Assembly (NCBI GenBank): GCA_021234155.1
Contig: JAJEKV010000020.1
Span: 818,938 to 882,937, forward strand
Length of the DNA stretch: 64,000 nucleotides
DNA from: Isoetes taiwanensis
Taxonomy: Eukaryota; Streptophyta; Lycopodiopsida; Isoetales; Isoetaceae
Direction of reading: 5' to 3'
The position numbers and the translations under genes were made by a program. Below the pieces are notes generated by a model, which did not search any database, was not told the DNA's origin, and saw only the letters and a program-made list of their open reading frames with translations. Shown here in pieces: positions 39,711 through 51,397 of the stretch (position 1 is its first letter; the number at the start of each line of letters is the position of its first letter).

Positions 39711-41233
39711 TATGAGATGGAATATAGAAGATGCCAGAAAAAGCTCACTCGTCATGCCACAGAACTGAAGTCTTTGCTTGATCTGTTAAAAGTCTCATGC
39801 AAAAGACATCACATGGTTTAGTGATTTATATGCGTACATGTTTTACCTCAAATGAAAACTGTTAACCTGCTGACGAACATTTCCATTACCAGCCAGGCAG
39901 TTACTGCATATGAAATGGAAGACGGAAGATGCCAGAAAAAGCCCGCTGCTGCATGCCACAGAACTGAAGTCTTTGCTTGATGTGTTCAAGGGCTTTATCA
40001 GTCACACTATTTGAAAATACATCCATGCTGGCACTGTCAATATCAAGACATACTTTCAGTTGCAAAATGGTCTTAAGCACACCTATCTGCTTTCTTGAAG
40101 AGTAGCAGCTCAAGAACAATAGCAGCGTGCATTTGTTGGCACACCAGAGTTTGTCATTCATACATGTTGGAAGGCGTATTCCAGTCCATGGATCCTTGCT
40201 CTTTGTTCTTTTGTAGAAATTAAGCAGTACAACTGGGAATAATGCCAGCACTTAATTTGTTCCAGTTGCACTTTATAGCAATGCATTTCTCCCAGTGCAC
40301 CCATTTAGAGCCGCTCTTGAAGAGAATATTCAAAGTCGTCATCCCAGCTTTCCTATCGAATCATGTTGGATCAGAAAAATAAACTTACTGCTTCCTTTGA
40401 GCATGTTAGAAATAAAATGGTAGGCTCAACACCAGTGTTAAAGCGGCCATGTACTCCCACTTTATCCAATAGACATAGAGTAGAAGATAACTGTAGTGTA
40501 GAGCAGGCAGACCATTCCGACCTTCCGACCTGTAACTCAGCTTGCAATACAAGATTATATGCTGGGTATCATGTGACGTAAAAGGAAATAGGGGAAGTGA
40601 CTTTATATAATAAAGTGCTCTTCTTCTGGCACTACAAATTCAATACTGCCACAGTGTTCGGTTCTCCTACTGCCATTCTACCCTGGCATGGAAAAAACAC
40701 GAAGAAGAAAGAAGAAACGAAGTTTAAAATCTACCCTGGCGTGAAAAGTCACCAAGAAGCGATGTTTAAAAATTTTTATACGCCTGTAACATTTCTATTG
40801 GCCGCGTGGCACGATTTAGGCCGTCCATGTGGCCAGAACAAATCTGAGCCGTCCAGCGAGGGGCAGGGACATTGGGACGATCTCGGCCGTCGATCGGGCG
40901 CACAGACCGACGCCACGGTTTTATAATATAGGATACTAGAAAATTGCCCACCGTTGGTGGGCTTTCTATGTGATTGTATATGAAGATTCGAAGACTAATG
41001 TGTTGTCTATAATGTGGTTGTGTAGAATGCAAAACAGAGAAGAAGGAAATTCAGAAAAGCAGGGATTATCGTTGAGACCTGCCTCGCCCTGTGATGCATA
41101 GACAAATTTGGTTTTTGCTTTGATGTCTCGGATCGCTCGGCCAGCTCTAGATTGCAAAGTGTGTGCATATACAAAGAAAAAAAAGGGAGGTTCAGCATCG
41201 GAAAAAATCAGGACCTGGAAAATAAAAATCCTG

Positions 41234-41510
41234 TGCATCTGCCGAAGATGCTGAAACATGAGCCTGCATTATGCTTGAGAACCCAAATTCGGTACTAAAG
41301 ACGGCGAAAGAGGCAACGATGATTCGTGCGGAGCTATATACAAAGAAAAAGGAGGTTCGATTACCGGGAAAAATCGGGACACGAAAAATAAAAATCCCGT
41401 GCATCCGCCGAAGATCTTCAAACATGAGCCCGCATTATGCTTGAGAACCCAAATTCGGTACTAAAAGGCGGGCCGAAAGAGGCAACGATGATTACGGGTG
41501 CGGAGCTTAA
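41234..41510. repeat. ~105-bp direct repeat in Helitron 2
   Basis: Two copies share CATTATGCTTGAGAACCCAA followed by ATTCGGTACTAAA and GAGGCAACGATGATT. They start near 41250 and 41421. Confidence 0.85.
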
Positions 41511-44203
41511 AACATGGCCGATACTTCTCCCAGAGCAATAAATTGTCTCATATTTGCACCGGCAAGATTGCAGCCCATTAGTCCACATATTATCCCCATC
41601 CAAATTCGAAAATGGAAAAGCGGGCCTAAAAGAAATCCTTTGCTACGAAATAGGGTTTAAATTTGCAGGTGAAAGCGAGGGCGACAATCGATCGGAGACT
41701 TGAGCTATGGCACTTTGAAATGTAATTGCCTTCGCGAGATATATCTACGATTTTATATGCTTTAAGAAAATCTATCCATTTCGTCAAGTCCCACCTTATC
41801 TATCTCTTCTAAGCACATGTACTCAAAGTAGGGTATGCAAGCATCTCCAGTATATAATGCTCCCAATAAGCCTCTGAATAGTGGCTTCTTGATTATATTC
41901 AAATAATTTAGAAACCTTACAGTGGTAGAAAATATGCAATAAAGAAAATATGCATTTTTAATATGGAATGTCCAGAAGATAATGTTTAGAGAAATAAACA
42001 AAATACCATCATTTATGTGGGTTTTACGCCAAAACAAACAAATCATCGGTCATCTTATATGACACTAAAATCATCAATATTAACCACCAGATGATCTTAA
42101 AAATGAACCATGCATATAAGAAAAGGTGGCTGACGAAAACCTAAACTATGGAGCTCATTTTAAGAAACATGAATACTTTCCCAAGATGTAGTATTGGACT
42201 ATATAGACTAACAAATATCTTTTTTTCTGTTATGATGTAGTAGATTTAATAAATAGACTGTTACTCTTGAGAGATGGTGACAGAAGCAAATGAAAAACTA
42301 TCATGAGACTAAAATGACAATGAATGAAAGTGCTCTTACCCCGCACTTGAGACGATCCAACACCGATTTTGCAAGCTCCGGTTATATTGCTCTCACGATA
42401 ATTGAACCAAGAAGTTTCTTCACGAATCTTGGACTTGAAATACCATCATTTCCATCGGTGTCTAAAGAAAATGAAAATGGAAGGAACAAACACATTACAA
42501 AATATAAAAAATAATGCGGTTTTGATAAGCTAATGCACAAATTAAGAAAAGACATCAAATATACCAAAATCAATATGAGCAAAGTAACTACCGAAAGCAA
42601 AGAAAGTATGAAAGAAAATGAGGTAAGTTGGTCCCAAAGGAATTGAGAACAAATAAGGAGTCTGTATTGTGCATCTAAGGTTTCAAAGCACACAAATAAG
42701 AGACAACACTTACACCCTCTATACCGGGCGCTTTATTCTAAAAACCCATGCTAATATAAAGCTATTGGTAAGCATGCCAAGATCTATACTTTGATGAGAA
42801 TACAACATGATGGAATTCCAAAAACATTGAGAGCAATGGCTACTTTTTGCGCTTAATGAATATGATTGGCTTAACTATGAAAACACACGACAAACCTTCG
42901 ATCCACATGCTCAAATCCATTCCAATTCCCTGTTTCATCCCTTTTTACATCAGTATCTCATTATCCGACTTATTTTCAAGCTACGATCTTTGCCTCCCCG
43001 CGAGGCAAGCAAAAGTAAACAATACACATTCATATATGCAACTTCAGGACCAAGGTCCTCGCTTTTGCCCGGTGGCTGGGTTTCTTGTTTAAGCTATATA
43101 GATCTGATTCTAAGTAGTGACTTCCAATATAATCTCCACATACATTTAATTTGGATAAATCCATGGCATCCCTATCTTTTTTCGATCCACGACCAAAGGC
43201 AAACTGTTGCAACCCACAAATTTGTGTTGGTTTTCTCAGATAAAGCTAGCGATATAAAAAGTCCCGCCCAACAAAGAATCAAAGGACCCAAAAGCGAGTG
43301 AAATCCAGGCAACAAAACCCAGCCTTATTTACATAGACCCTCTGATCTTATTTTCAAGGAAAACGGCCCTAAATCATACTCAAATACAACATCTAAACAG
43401 TACGAAGAGCAAGCAAAATGTCATCAACTTTGTGCTTTTGAGCCCCTACAATCTTAAAGGATTCCAGAATGTTGGCCCGCATAAGGTGCCATCAACTCTA
43501 CTTTTGAACCCTTAAAAGTTTTGGAGGATTCCGAATAAGTTTCAAGATACCAATTTGCGGTTGCGCTCGAGCTCAGGCTTAGAGCTCGCTATGCATGAAG
43601 CATAGGGTTGCATCATCAAACCGTTATGGCACAATGGGATATTCAAAAGTTCGTAAGTCTCGTTTCCACATAATCCTATCATAAAAGAGGCAACACTTTG
43701 TTCAAGCTTCTGTACAAACACCCTCTAAAATATTGTTACCATATAATGTGCATATTATGCATGGCGGAAGAAAAATATAAAGCCCGAGAAGAAGATCCCG
43801 CTACATTAGGGCCTGAAGGTTTAAGAAACAAAACACTTTACTATGGGTAGTCCCCGTGCTATATGCCCGTGAATGATTTTTAAAAATCGTGATTGAATCG
43901 GATAATCTAATAGTGTCACGCATAAAATACATTTTGCAACCAAAGATCACTTCTTCTATATGTACACTCAATGAACAATAATGCCATGCAACCTTATAGA
44001 ATGTTATCTGTGTCAAAATACAACATGGGACTTCATTTCATTCTGTTTTAATAGGTCCGCAACCTTCAAATTGAAAAATATGCGCTTGTTCAAAAACATA
44101 GTGACCAACCAATCTCAACCATAACTGGCTATGATTAAAAATTTAAATGTGGCAAGACAGATTAGATAGTGATAGGCAAGACAGATTAGATTAGATGCAT
44201 GCA

Positions 44204-44742
44204 TTAGATTAGTATGTGCTTGTATGTGCCGCTTTGTAGTTTCAAGATCAAGAATCGGGCATCATCCCAAAGGTAATATTTCTTGGGCAATAATGTCGAT
44301 GCCATGGTCTTGTTGTTGTTGAGCATGTTGATTTTGTTCTCGAACATCGCCTGCATAGGCCCGTGGCTCAACTGGATTTTGAAGTCTGCACTTGGAGTTG
44401 TTGGCATGATAAATATGCATTGTACACATCCATATTCATGGCCAAAGCATGCATGATAACAAAAATCACCGATATTCCTACTTATAATTGCAAAATTTTG
44501 GTCGCCTATTAACTCTCCAAGTTGAGCAAAGCATTGATATGCGGAACATATTCGTTGTAGTCATCCATGCCACGAGAAATTTGCATACGATCACGATCGG
44601 TCACCACTAAATGAAGGAAACATGCTTGATCCAAGAATTGATGGAAGTGGCAAGACAAAGCTTCCGGATGCATGACTTCACCTATCCATGCTACATTCCG
44701 TGATATTATAATTTTCTTTTGCACTTGTATTTGAATGACCAA
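44204..44742 (-). pseudogene. Exon-like fragments in Helitron 2, family unknown
   Basis: Two minus-strand reading frames, 44742-44509 (with NVAWIGEVMHPEALSCHFHQ and LVVTDRDRMQISRGMDD) and 44407-44204 (with SADFKIQLSHGPMQAMFENK). Their composition suggests captured host exons. I do not recognise the genes. Confidence 0.3.
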
Positions 44743-44803
44743 GAGAATCTATCTATTATATCTATACCCATAAAAAATTAGAAGAACACGAGTATGGAGC
44801 TGG

Positions 44804-45202
44804 TCATGGAGCTGGTCCTTGCAGCCCACAAAAATCGAGTTTTGGCCACCATAGCCTGCAAGATTTTTTCCCGATCCATGCTTTTTGGGGTTGCACCATG
44901 GATGATCTAGATCTGCCCCCGTCCGGAAGTGCCGGGCTCCAAAATTGGTCCGCCATTTCCACGCGCTTAAAAAGCGCCCTCGCAAAACATTTTTTTCGAT
45001 TTTGTCCGGCCTCGATCCACCCCAAATGGACTCCACCAGAATTTGGCCCATTATTTTTAAGCAACCCAATCTCCATTTTAGTAGCTCTGGAAGAAGAAAT
45101 TATGCTAATATTTATCCGAGAAAATTCAAGGTCCGGATCAGGTAAAGCGGCCAAATTCTCGCCGATTCTTTCCCGCAGATCCGCCATATAATTTTGGAGC
45201 AA
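44804..45202 (-). other. Unrecognised 132-codon ORF in Helitron 2
   Basis: Open frame including LPDPDLEFSRINISI. Overlapping frames on both strands are also open (44898-45191 on +), so it may be chance in a more GC-rich patch. No domain recognised. Confidence 0.2.
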
Positions 45203-45687
45203 GAGGAGAGTGCCCTAGCATGTGTTCATGATTCTCGAAGAGCCGCTTTGCTCTTTGCCCTAAACGCTACCCCCAAATAGTTCAAAGACGAAAAATGCCT
45301 CCACGCCTCAACAACCGCAAATGTAGACTCAAAATCTCAAAGCTTCCCAAATCCCGCAGATACCGTAATGCAGCTTTCCTCCCTCGTAATTCCACCCGCA
45401 CATTCACGATGCATCCCTCATTACACCTTTTCATATTTTGTTCTGATTACGTGCGTCCCTCCTTAGAATGTGCCACTTAATAGAATCTGGGCCGTTCATC
45501 GTGACAGATGGACATCCATAAAATCTTGGCCGTCGATTGTGGAGCAGGGACATTGGGACGATCTCGGCCGTCAATCGGCCGCACAGACCGACGCCACGGT
45601 TTTATAATATAGGATAATATCTTAATTACAATGCCTCCGGGATCAAGAGTCTAACTATTCTTGAAATCGCCGGTAGGATGGGTTATC

Positions 45688-47215
45688 CTAGAGAAATTTC
45701 TTAACTTGGGCTGTTCCTACCGAACGTCCCAAGTTCCTGAGGATATTTGTTGATGACCCGCCCTGCAAGGTTGTCACCAGTTCCTCTACCCTGCGGTCGG
45801 AAGTGTAGGCCGCGGCTACTGCTAGTCTTCCCTGCCGTCGGTAGGGCACAGCGAAGTCGAAGATGTCAAGTGCCATCGTTCTCTTGACTAAGACGGCATA
45901 GTTGGTGTTTGAAGCCAGCCGAGCATGCCTGCCAAAGCCTGAGCGATGAGCATGAATACTCCTTCTTCGCCCCTGAGGCTGAATTTACGGTGTATTACCG
46001 CTATTCTCCCATCCATCAGCAGGGGGAGATAGTATCTCATCGACCTGTCGTTGTGCGACGTTGTTGATTCGTCGTCCCCTCGGGCTCCGGCTCTATGTCT
46101 CCCTGCATACTCATCGACGTCGATTTCTGTGATTTCTCCATAGTCTCTGACTGTCGATGTGATTCGCCGCAGGTCGATCTCGCCTCTTCTCTGAACACCT
46201 AGGGGACTAGTGTCGAAGAACTTGGCATCAAAATGTTCGTGGTCTTGCCACGGATCCCCATCCATTCTTGGATGGCATAAAACTCTTCTTCAGATGGCAG
46301 TTTCCGAGCTTCCATCATTTGGCGGATGCTGCTATATGCCTGAATGTCCGAAGTCGACTCTCCGGTGTAGGTGTCGGCTTCTCTAACCTGGAGTGGGAAG
46401 TCGGAAGCCTCCCTGTCGATGAAGTCATCCAGATCTGGCTGTTCCCGCAGTAGATACAGCAACTTGTCATGTCGGTACTCCATTTCCCTGCATTCCGGGA
46501 GAACCTGGATGTCGCTCAGGAGGAAGTATTCCTGGCCGTCGATGATGATGGGGGCTAGGCTTGTAATACCCAGCGCGAGCGTGGGAGCGATCCTGAGGGT
46601 CTGCCAGTCTCGTTCAAAAACTGGCATCACTTGTTCTGCTAGCTAGCGCTCTTCCTCGGGGCCGAGCTCGACGTAGTCTTCGTCGTCAGAGTTGACCGAT
46701 TCATCATCTGCTCTTCCTTCTTGTTCTGCTTGGTACTGCAGTAGGAGCTGCTCATCTGCTGAAGAGGCTAAGGGATCTACGTCCATGGGAGGGATAGAGG
46801 TTTCCCCAATGGGGTTCTGGGCCCGGTGGGAATGGAAAATGGCTAGGGCAGCGGTGTATGAAAAATACTTGTTCCTATTAGCTGTTAGGACCATGTAATC
46901 TGGCAACCTCTAAGCTTTATTGGTCAGATATTTGGCGATGTTGGGGACATCACCTAAGGCTGCTTGGAAGGACTGCCTGGGGACAAAATATCCTGTGCAT
47001 GGGGAAAGCTGTACTAGAGACGCTCCTACCCTAGCTTGGAATTCAGACATGACCTCCAAGTAAGCTAGGGTTGCTTGCAACGTGGCTTGGACATCTAGCT
47101 CTTTGCGGAAAACCTGAAAAATTGCATTGACATCGGCTTCAGCTGCATGGGCACTGGCGTTGTACCATCGCCTGAAATCAGCAGTTGCCATGGATCTAGA
47201 GCGGGTTGGGGTCAA
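45688..47215 (-). pseudogene. Unrecognised ~500-codon protein gene, broken ('gene 2')
   Basis: Starting at ATG 47215 (with a second Met eight codons on, MATADFRRWYN), one frame runs to 46199, interrupted by two in-frame TAG codons near 46910 and 46640. The reading then continues in other frames to about 45688. Segments include FRKELDVQATLQATLAYLEV, YMVLTANRNKYFSYTAALAI, an acidic run DDESVNSDDEDYVELG, YFLLSDIQVLPECREMEYR, FYAIQEWMGI, RYYLPLLMDG and GVFMLIAQALAGMLGWLQ. I do not recognise it; no enzyme motif, zinc finger or signal peptide is evident. It has the strand, composition and paired upstream hairpins of the histone-like gene at 51397-50120, so both probably belong to one unit. Helitron 2 ends 73 bp past its last recognisable codon. 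Confidence 0.6.
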
Positions 47216-47330
47216 AATGAGGATTGGAAAGCTACTTTGAGGTTTTGTGCATGAATAGGATGGTCTAATGAACCTATTGCAACAATCTAGAGGTTTATTG
47301 GGTGTTGGATGGAAGAGAAAATGCTAGAAG

Positions 47331-47398
47331 GTCTCACACGATGTGCCTGGGGCTCGACCTAAATTTTAGGTTTGGCTTTTGGCGCATGGTGTGAGACA
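47331..47398. promoter_or_regulatory. Hairpin 1 (proximal, upstream of gene 2)
   Basis: The left arm runs TCTCACACGATGTGCC and on to CGACCTAAA; the right arm is its near-complement, TTTAGG through GGCGCATGGTGTGAGA. About 30 bp of stem with a few mismatches. It lies 116 bp upstream of the gene 2 start on the minus strand. Near-identical copies stand at 49910, 51610 and 59844. Confidence 0.85.
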
Positions 47399-47522
47399 TT
47401 TGGCCTATCTTGGTCAATACTTGTCCAATCTGGGTGAACTAAGGGTCAGATTATGCTAGTCTCATCGAGTTAGGAAAGATTGACTCCTTACTTGGTCGAT
47501 TTGGAGGTGTTTAGGTCTAGTT

Positions 47523-49900
47523 TAGATATAATAATAATAATAATAATATTATTATCATGCTTCGTGGGACCCTAAGGGTCATGAAGCAGCAAAATACAAT
47601 GATTATCGCTGTTGTTGTGTTTTAAGCAGAAAGTCTCTATGAGTTTCCACTGATTTCAGATAATAACCTAGTAGTTTAGGACTTAATGATAGCAAAGAGT
47701 GAAAATTTAGCTGATCTATACCATATTTGTCTCGTATATGCTGATATGCCGAATATTGTAAGAAACCATGATGCTCATCTTCCACTTCACCAGTTCTGCA
47801 GACATCACATGTCCTTTCCTCTCGGATCAACTTACCCCAACGTCCTGTCTCTATTTTCAAAGAGTGAGATCCGGACCTATATCTTGCAATTGTTCTTCTC
47901 ATCTGTTTAGAGATAGGAGCATCTAGGTAGTCTGGGCTTGCATAAATGAGTAACGGATTTACCTCTTCGTGATAAAAGACCATCTTTGAACTACGTTTTT
48001 CCCATAATTTTGACAAAGTTTTCCTGAACCATTTTTCTAATACTGATCTCTGAATCCGGCCAGTGTTCTGCCATTATCCCCCACCGGGCAGCCCAATCGT
48101 GTACTTCTTTGAGCCATCCTGATGGCAGATCCATTGCTATTTTTGGTAATCTGCTTACATCCATCAACCTTAATCTGTTTACAAAATTCATAGTCAAGCA
48201 TAAAGCCTCAGCTTCTAAAGGAAGAAGACCTGTTTCTGCCAAAAGAATTGCATATGGAATTTGCTTGCGCACACCCAATACCAATATCTTCAATACTTGT
48301 TCTACCTGATTCCATGATTTAGCGTGTATAGAGGGCCCCCAAATGGGAGCACCATACAACACGACTGTCTGAACTAAGGTTTTAAACAACATCTTTTTGA
48401 GCCCCCAACTGGACAAAGATGCACTGTGACATTTTGACAACATAGAATATAAAGTTGCCTTACCTCCTATAATACGTTTCTGCACACACTCCTTCCATTT
48501 GTAGTTTGAGCAGATCTCCAGGCCCAGGTATTTGTAACAGTCCACTTCTTCTAGTCTCTCGCCTTGATATGTGAAAATTGGTTGCTTTACCGTGCCAATC
48601 ACCATAATTTTTGTCTTTGAAAGATTTACTTTCATTTTGTGAGAACTGCAAAAGGAGCTTAGATTGTTCAAATGTTCTTGTAGACCTTCTTGGGAATCTG
48701 CCATCAGCACTACGTCGTCAGCATATAATAACAATTGCACCACAAAACTTCCTAATTTGGTTCCAGCTTGTCCCCTGTTCAGTAGCCACTCCTCCAACTC
48801 ATCTATATAAAGTCCGAACATAGTCGACGACAGTGGGCATCCTTGCCGAACACCCATCGTGCTCCGAATCTCATGTGGTATATCAGAAGACAGCTTGGCT
48901 ACTACCTGTTCATATAAGCGTGCTTGCTGACCCTCCGTGCCTGTGGAACATCCGGCCCGTTCCATTCAGATCCACATCTTTTTTCTCTAGGCACGGTGTC
49001 AAATGCTTTGGAGAAGTCAATGTAGGCCGATAAAGTGCTTGTCTTGGCTTCTTGGCTTGCTCAAATAGGACTCTCGAGTAAGGAGATGGTCTAGCGTGTT
49101 ATGTTGTTTCCTGAAGCCTGCCTCGGCAAGTAAGCTCTCTTGTCATGATGTCCTGCCCAATCACTAATTTTCTGCTCCAAAGCCAAACCTCCGGGGAGCT
49201 TAGAATACATCTTTTTATCATTATGGTGCGATAATTTCGCACATCTTTTCTACAACCTGATTTATATATGGGGACAATCCTGCATTCTCTCTAGAAACCA
49301 TTCCAGACAGCCATGTTTACAAGCTCTGTTAACTCGTGAGTTAATTTCCCATCTGCCCATTTCATTAGTTCAGCCGATAGACCCATTAAGTCAAATGCTT
49401 TCCCATTTTTCATGCGTTGTAGCTGGGACTCCACTTCGTCTACATTAAAAATATCTTCAGTAATGCTTAGAATGGGCATCTCACCAGCATCAGCATTGAA
49501 ATATATCTCCTTTACCAGAGAGAGAAGATCATCTACCCCTAAATCTGGTGCAGCCGATTTGCCTTGCATATTCTTCCAAAACATCTTGGGATTTGCGTAG
49601 AGCATGTTGCTAAGATCAGACTGTCTTTTTGCATGGAAGAGGTCTTGTACCATTTTGGCTTTAACCTGCATTTTTTTTGGCAGCTATGCCTTTGCCTTCG
49701 TGCAATCATAATTCCACCAACTATTGTGCATGCGTCCGCCTGATCTTTTTCTAGTGACGCCAAATCCCAATTTAGCTGCTTCCAACATTATGCTGGTTAA
49801 GTTCTGAGAGTCTGTATCAACATCACCTACCCATTGCAAGTGTTCCAGCATTCTATTCAAATGCTTCTAATATTGACCTTGATGCCTAAAATCGAGCTTG
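47523..49900 (-). mobile_element. LINE (non-LTR retrotransposon), 5'-truncated
   Basis: A minus-strand LINE. The 3' end is the (AAT)n tract at about 47525-47553, directly after the block around ACGAAGCATGATAATAATA. It encodes reverse transcriptase and a C-terminal Cys/His region; the endonuclease and ORF1 are missing, so it is 5'-truncated near 49900. It lies between two copies of the ~70-bp hairpin (47331 and 49910) and thus separates a hairpin pair. No clear target-site duplication was found by eye. Confidence 0.8.
47603..49763 (-). pseudogene. LINE reverse transcriptase, frameshifted
   Basis: Copies LINE RNA into DNA at the target site. 49763-49291 holds the linker and first RT block (MKNGKAFDLMGLSAELMKWA). 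A degraded stretch lies at 49290-48966. 48965-47991 holds GVRQGCPLSSTMFGLYIDEL, the catalytic YADD (near 48725-48714) and the thumb (VDCYKYLGLEICSNYKW). 48016-47603 holds the C-terminal CDVCRTGEVEDEHHG zinc-like motif. At least three frames are used, so it is inactive as read; some shifts may be sequence error. Confidence 0.9.
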
Positions 49901-49909
49901 GATATGAAG

Positions 49910-49978
49910 GTCTCACACGATGCGCCTGGGGCTCGACCTAAATTTTAGGTTTGGCTTCTGGCGCATGGTGTGAGACAT
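49910..49978. promoter_or_regulatory. Hairpin 2 (distal member of the gene 2 pair)
   Basis: Begins GGTCTCACACGATGCGCCTG and ends GGCGCATGGTGTGAGACATT. The stem continues to the centre ACCTAAATTTTAGGT. Except for three substitutions it equals hairpin 1. Without the LINE, hairpins 1 and 2 would be about 150-170 bp apart. It also lies 140 bp past the stop codon of the histone-like gene. Confidence 0.85.
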
Positions 49979-50119
49979 TCCTCACTAATCGCTATAAATA
50001 TGTCCAATTTGATTGAAACAAAAGCCATTACTTGCTAATTTAACTTAGTTAAGTACATTTATACACATAATCTACTAAAAAACACTTTGTATTAAATAAA
50101 ATTTTATCATTTACAAAAT

Positions 50120-51397
50120 TTAATAGGGCTCTCCTTTAATAAGATTGGCCAAGTGCATGTCCTTCTTCATTAAGGTTACCCTTTTTGCATGTACTGTGCA
50201 TGCCGTGGAGTCTTCAAAATGCTGCACCAGTTTCTGCTCTGCTGCTTCTTGTAGGGCTAGCAGCATCTCACCTGTTACCCTCATTTCGGTGCTATATTCT
50301 TGGACAACTTCTTTTACTAGCCTGGCGAAGGGAGCACGGGGGATAAGGAAGCCGAAACTCCTCTGGAAGTGCCGGATCTCCCTTATTGCTCGATTCAGCT
50401 TCGACCGGGCTTTCCTCTTCGGCGGCTTCTTTGGAGGTTTGGGCTTCTCTGGCGGCAGCTTGAGCGTCTGCTTCTTGGATGGCCGTCCACCTGCAACAAA
50501 TGTGACCTTATTCTCCTGGTAATAGGAGTTGTAGGCCTCCCATTTCTTCATGAACTGCTGATGCTCCTTCAGCTTCCTCTGATAGACTCGGATAGGGTCT
50601 ATCACGTATGACTCCCGGGCAGGTCGTGGCAGTTTCTTCCTATCCCAAGTCGGGTAAGGCGGGGGCGCCTGCACCTGTTCTGGCTGCTCCTGGTCCTGTG
50701 CTCCCTGCTCGTCACCTGGGGCCTTGGAAGAACTCCCACCCTCAAGGTTGAGGTTGAAATCTTCGTCATCCGAGTCATCGGAGGAGACAGGCTGGTCGGC
50801 TGGCTGTTCCGTGATGACGACCTTGATGTTGGGAGTCTTCTTTGTCTTTCTCTTGGGCGGCTCCACGTCCTTGCCCTTGAGCTTCTTCTTCTTTGCCGCC
50901 TCCTTGGCCTCCTTTTCCTCCCTCTTCCTCTTCTTCTCCGCCTTTTTCTTCGCTCGGTGCCGCTCTCTTGCTTCGTGCATCCGGATCCATGCCTCGAGCT
51001 GCTCCTCCTCAGTCGACTCGGGGTTTGTGTCCCTCTGCTCTTCATGTACCTCGGCATCTCATTCCTGCTCCACCTTTTGTTGCTTCTCCCTCTCCATCTG
51101 CTCGAGGACTCTCTGGATTTGGTCGTCTCCTTCTTCCTCGAGCACTTCAGTTGCAGCATCCGAGTGCACCTCCTCTTCGTCCCCCCGCTGGTCTACCTCC
51201 TGGTCGATGATGTTGGCGGAGCCATCATGTGCTCCTTGCTGTGATCTTTCTGCTTGGTGCTCCTCTGACTCTGTCCCGTCACTCGATGAAGGTTGGCCTC
51301 CTCTGGCAAGAAGACGGTCCCGAAGCATCTGCTGAACTTGGGCGCTGGTCGTTCTGTCTCCTCGAAGAACACGAGCAATTTGTTTGGTTCTCGCCAT
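50120..51397 (-). CDS. Histone H3-fold protein with H3-like tail tip and a ~320-residue insert
   Basis: From ATG 51397 the protein begins MARTKQIARVLRG. After Met removal its first five residues, ARTKQ, equal those of histone H3, including the Lys4 site. Residues ~15-110 are Gln/Glu/Asp-rich; ~140-190 are Lys/Arg/Glu-rich coiled-coil-like; ~195-235 are acidic and Ser-rich; ~300-333 are a basic Pro/Lys linker. Residues ~334-425 are an H3 histone fold: AIREIRHFQRS, PFARLVKEV, LLALQEAAEQKLVQHFED, CTVHAKRVTLMKKD, ending LIKGEPY. Canonical H3 has ~135 residues; this has ~425 codons. Loop 1 has the canonical length, so it is not a CENH3. One in-frame TGA (51061-51059, after EKQQKVEQE) interrupts it; if real, the fold would only be made by readthrough or from the next ATG at 50980. 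Family recognition is by eye but strong; the role is unknown, possibly packaging or chromatin targeting of the element that carries it. Confidence 0.9.

Larger units (their letters stand above)
35944..40933 (-). mobile_element. Helitron 1 (non-autonomous, ~5.0 kb)
   Basis: On the minus strand the element starts TCCTATATTATAAAACCGTG (5' end at 40933). It ends with a GC hairpin, GCCCACC-AAC-GGTGGGC (35970-35954), then AATTTT and CTAG (35944). The flanking bases are A on the 5' side (complement of 40934) and T on the 3' side (complement of 35943), as expected for Helitron insertion into an A-T dinucleotide. Inside are three ~220-bp tandem repeats, an SF3B3 exon and an antisense Helitron helicase relic. 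No complete Rep-helicase gene is present, so movement would need another element. Helitron 2 has the same ends. Confidence 0.85.
40936..45614 (-). mobile_element. Helitron 2 (non-autonomous, ~4.7 kb)
   Basis: It has the same terminal sequences as Helitron 1: 5' TCCTATATTATAAAACCGTG (from 45614 leftwards) and 3' hairpin GCCCACC-AAC-GGTGGGC, AATTTT, CTAG at 40936. Flanks are A (complement of 45615) and T (complement of 40935). Only two bases (40934-40935) separate it from Helitron 1. The first ~70 bases at the 5' end agree closely between the two; interiors differ. Inside I see a ~100-bp direct repeat (41234-41340 / 41405-41510) and several unrecognised exon-like ORFs, but no Rep or helicase. 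Confidence 0.85.

Noticed and set aside
49980-50120. A histone mRNA 3' stem-loop after the H3-like gene
   Set aside because: The downstream palindrome (49910-49978) is far larger than the ~16-base histone stem-loop and recurs upstream of other genes, so it is a different element.
50120-50398. Reading the H3 fold as a centromeric CENH3
   Set aside because: Loop 1 has the canonical H3 length and the N-terminus keeps ARTKQ, neither of which fits typical CENH3.
50602-51335. Long ORFs on both strands in other frames over the histone-like gene (for example 50724-51335 on +, 50602-51159 on -)
   Set aside because: They are shadows caused by the Glu/Lys-rich, codon-biased sequence of the real frame; only that frame gives the H3 tail and fold.
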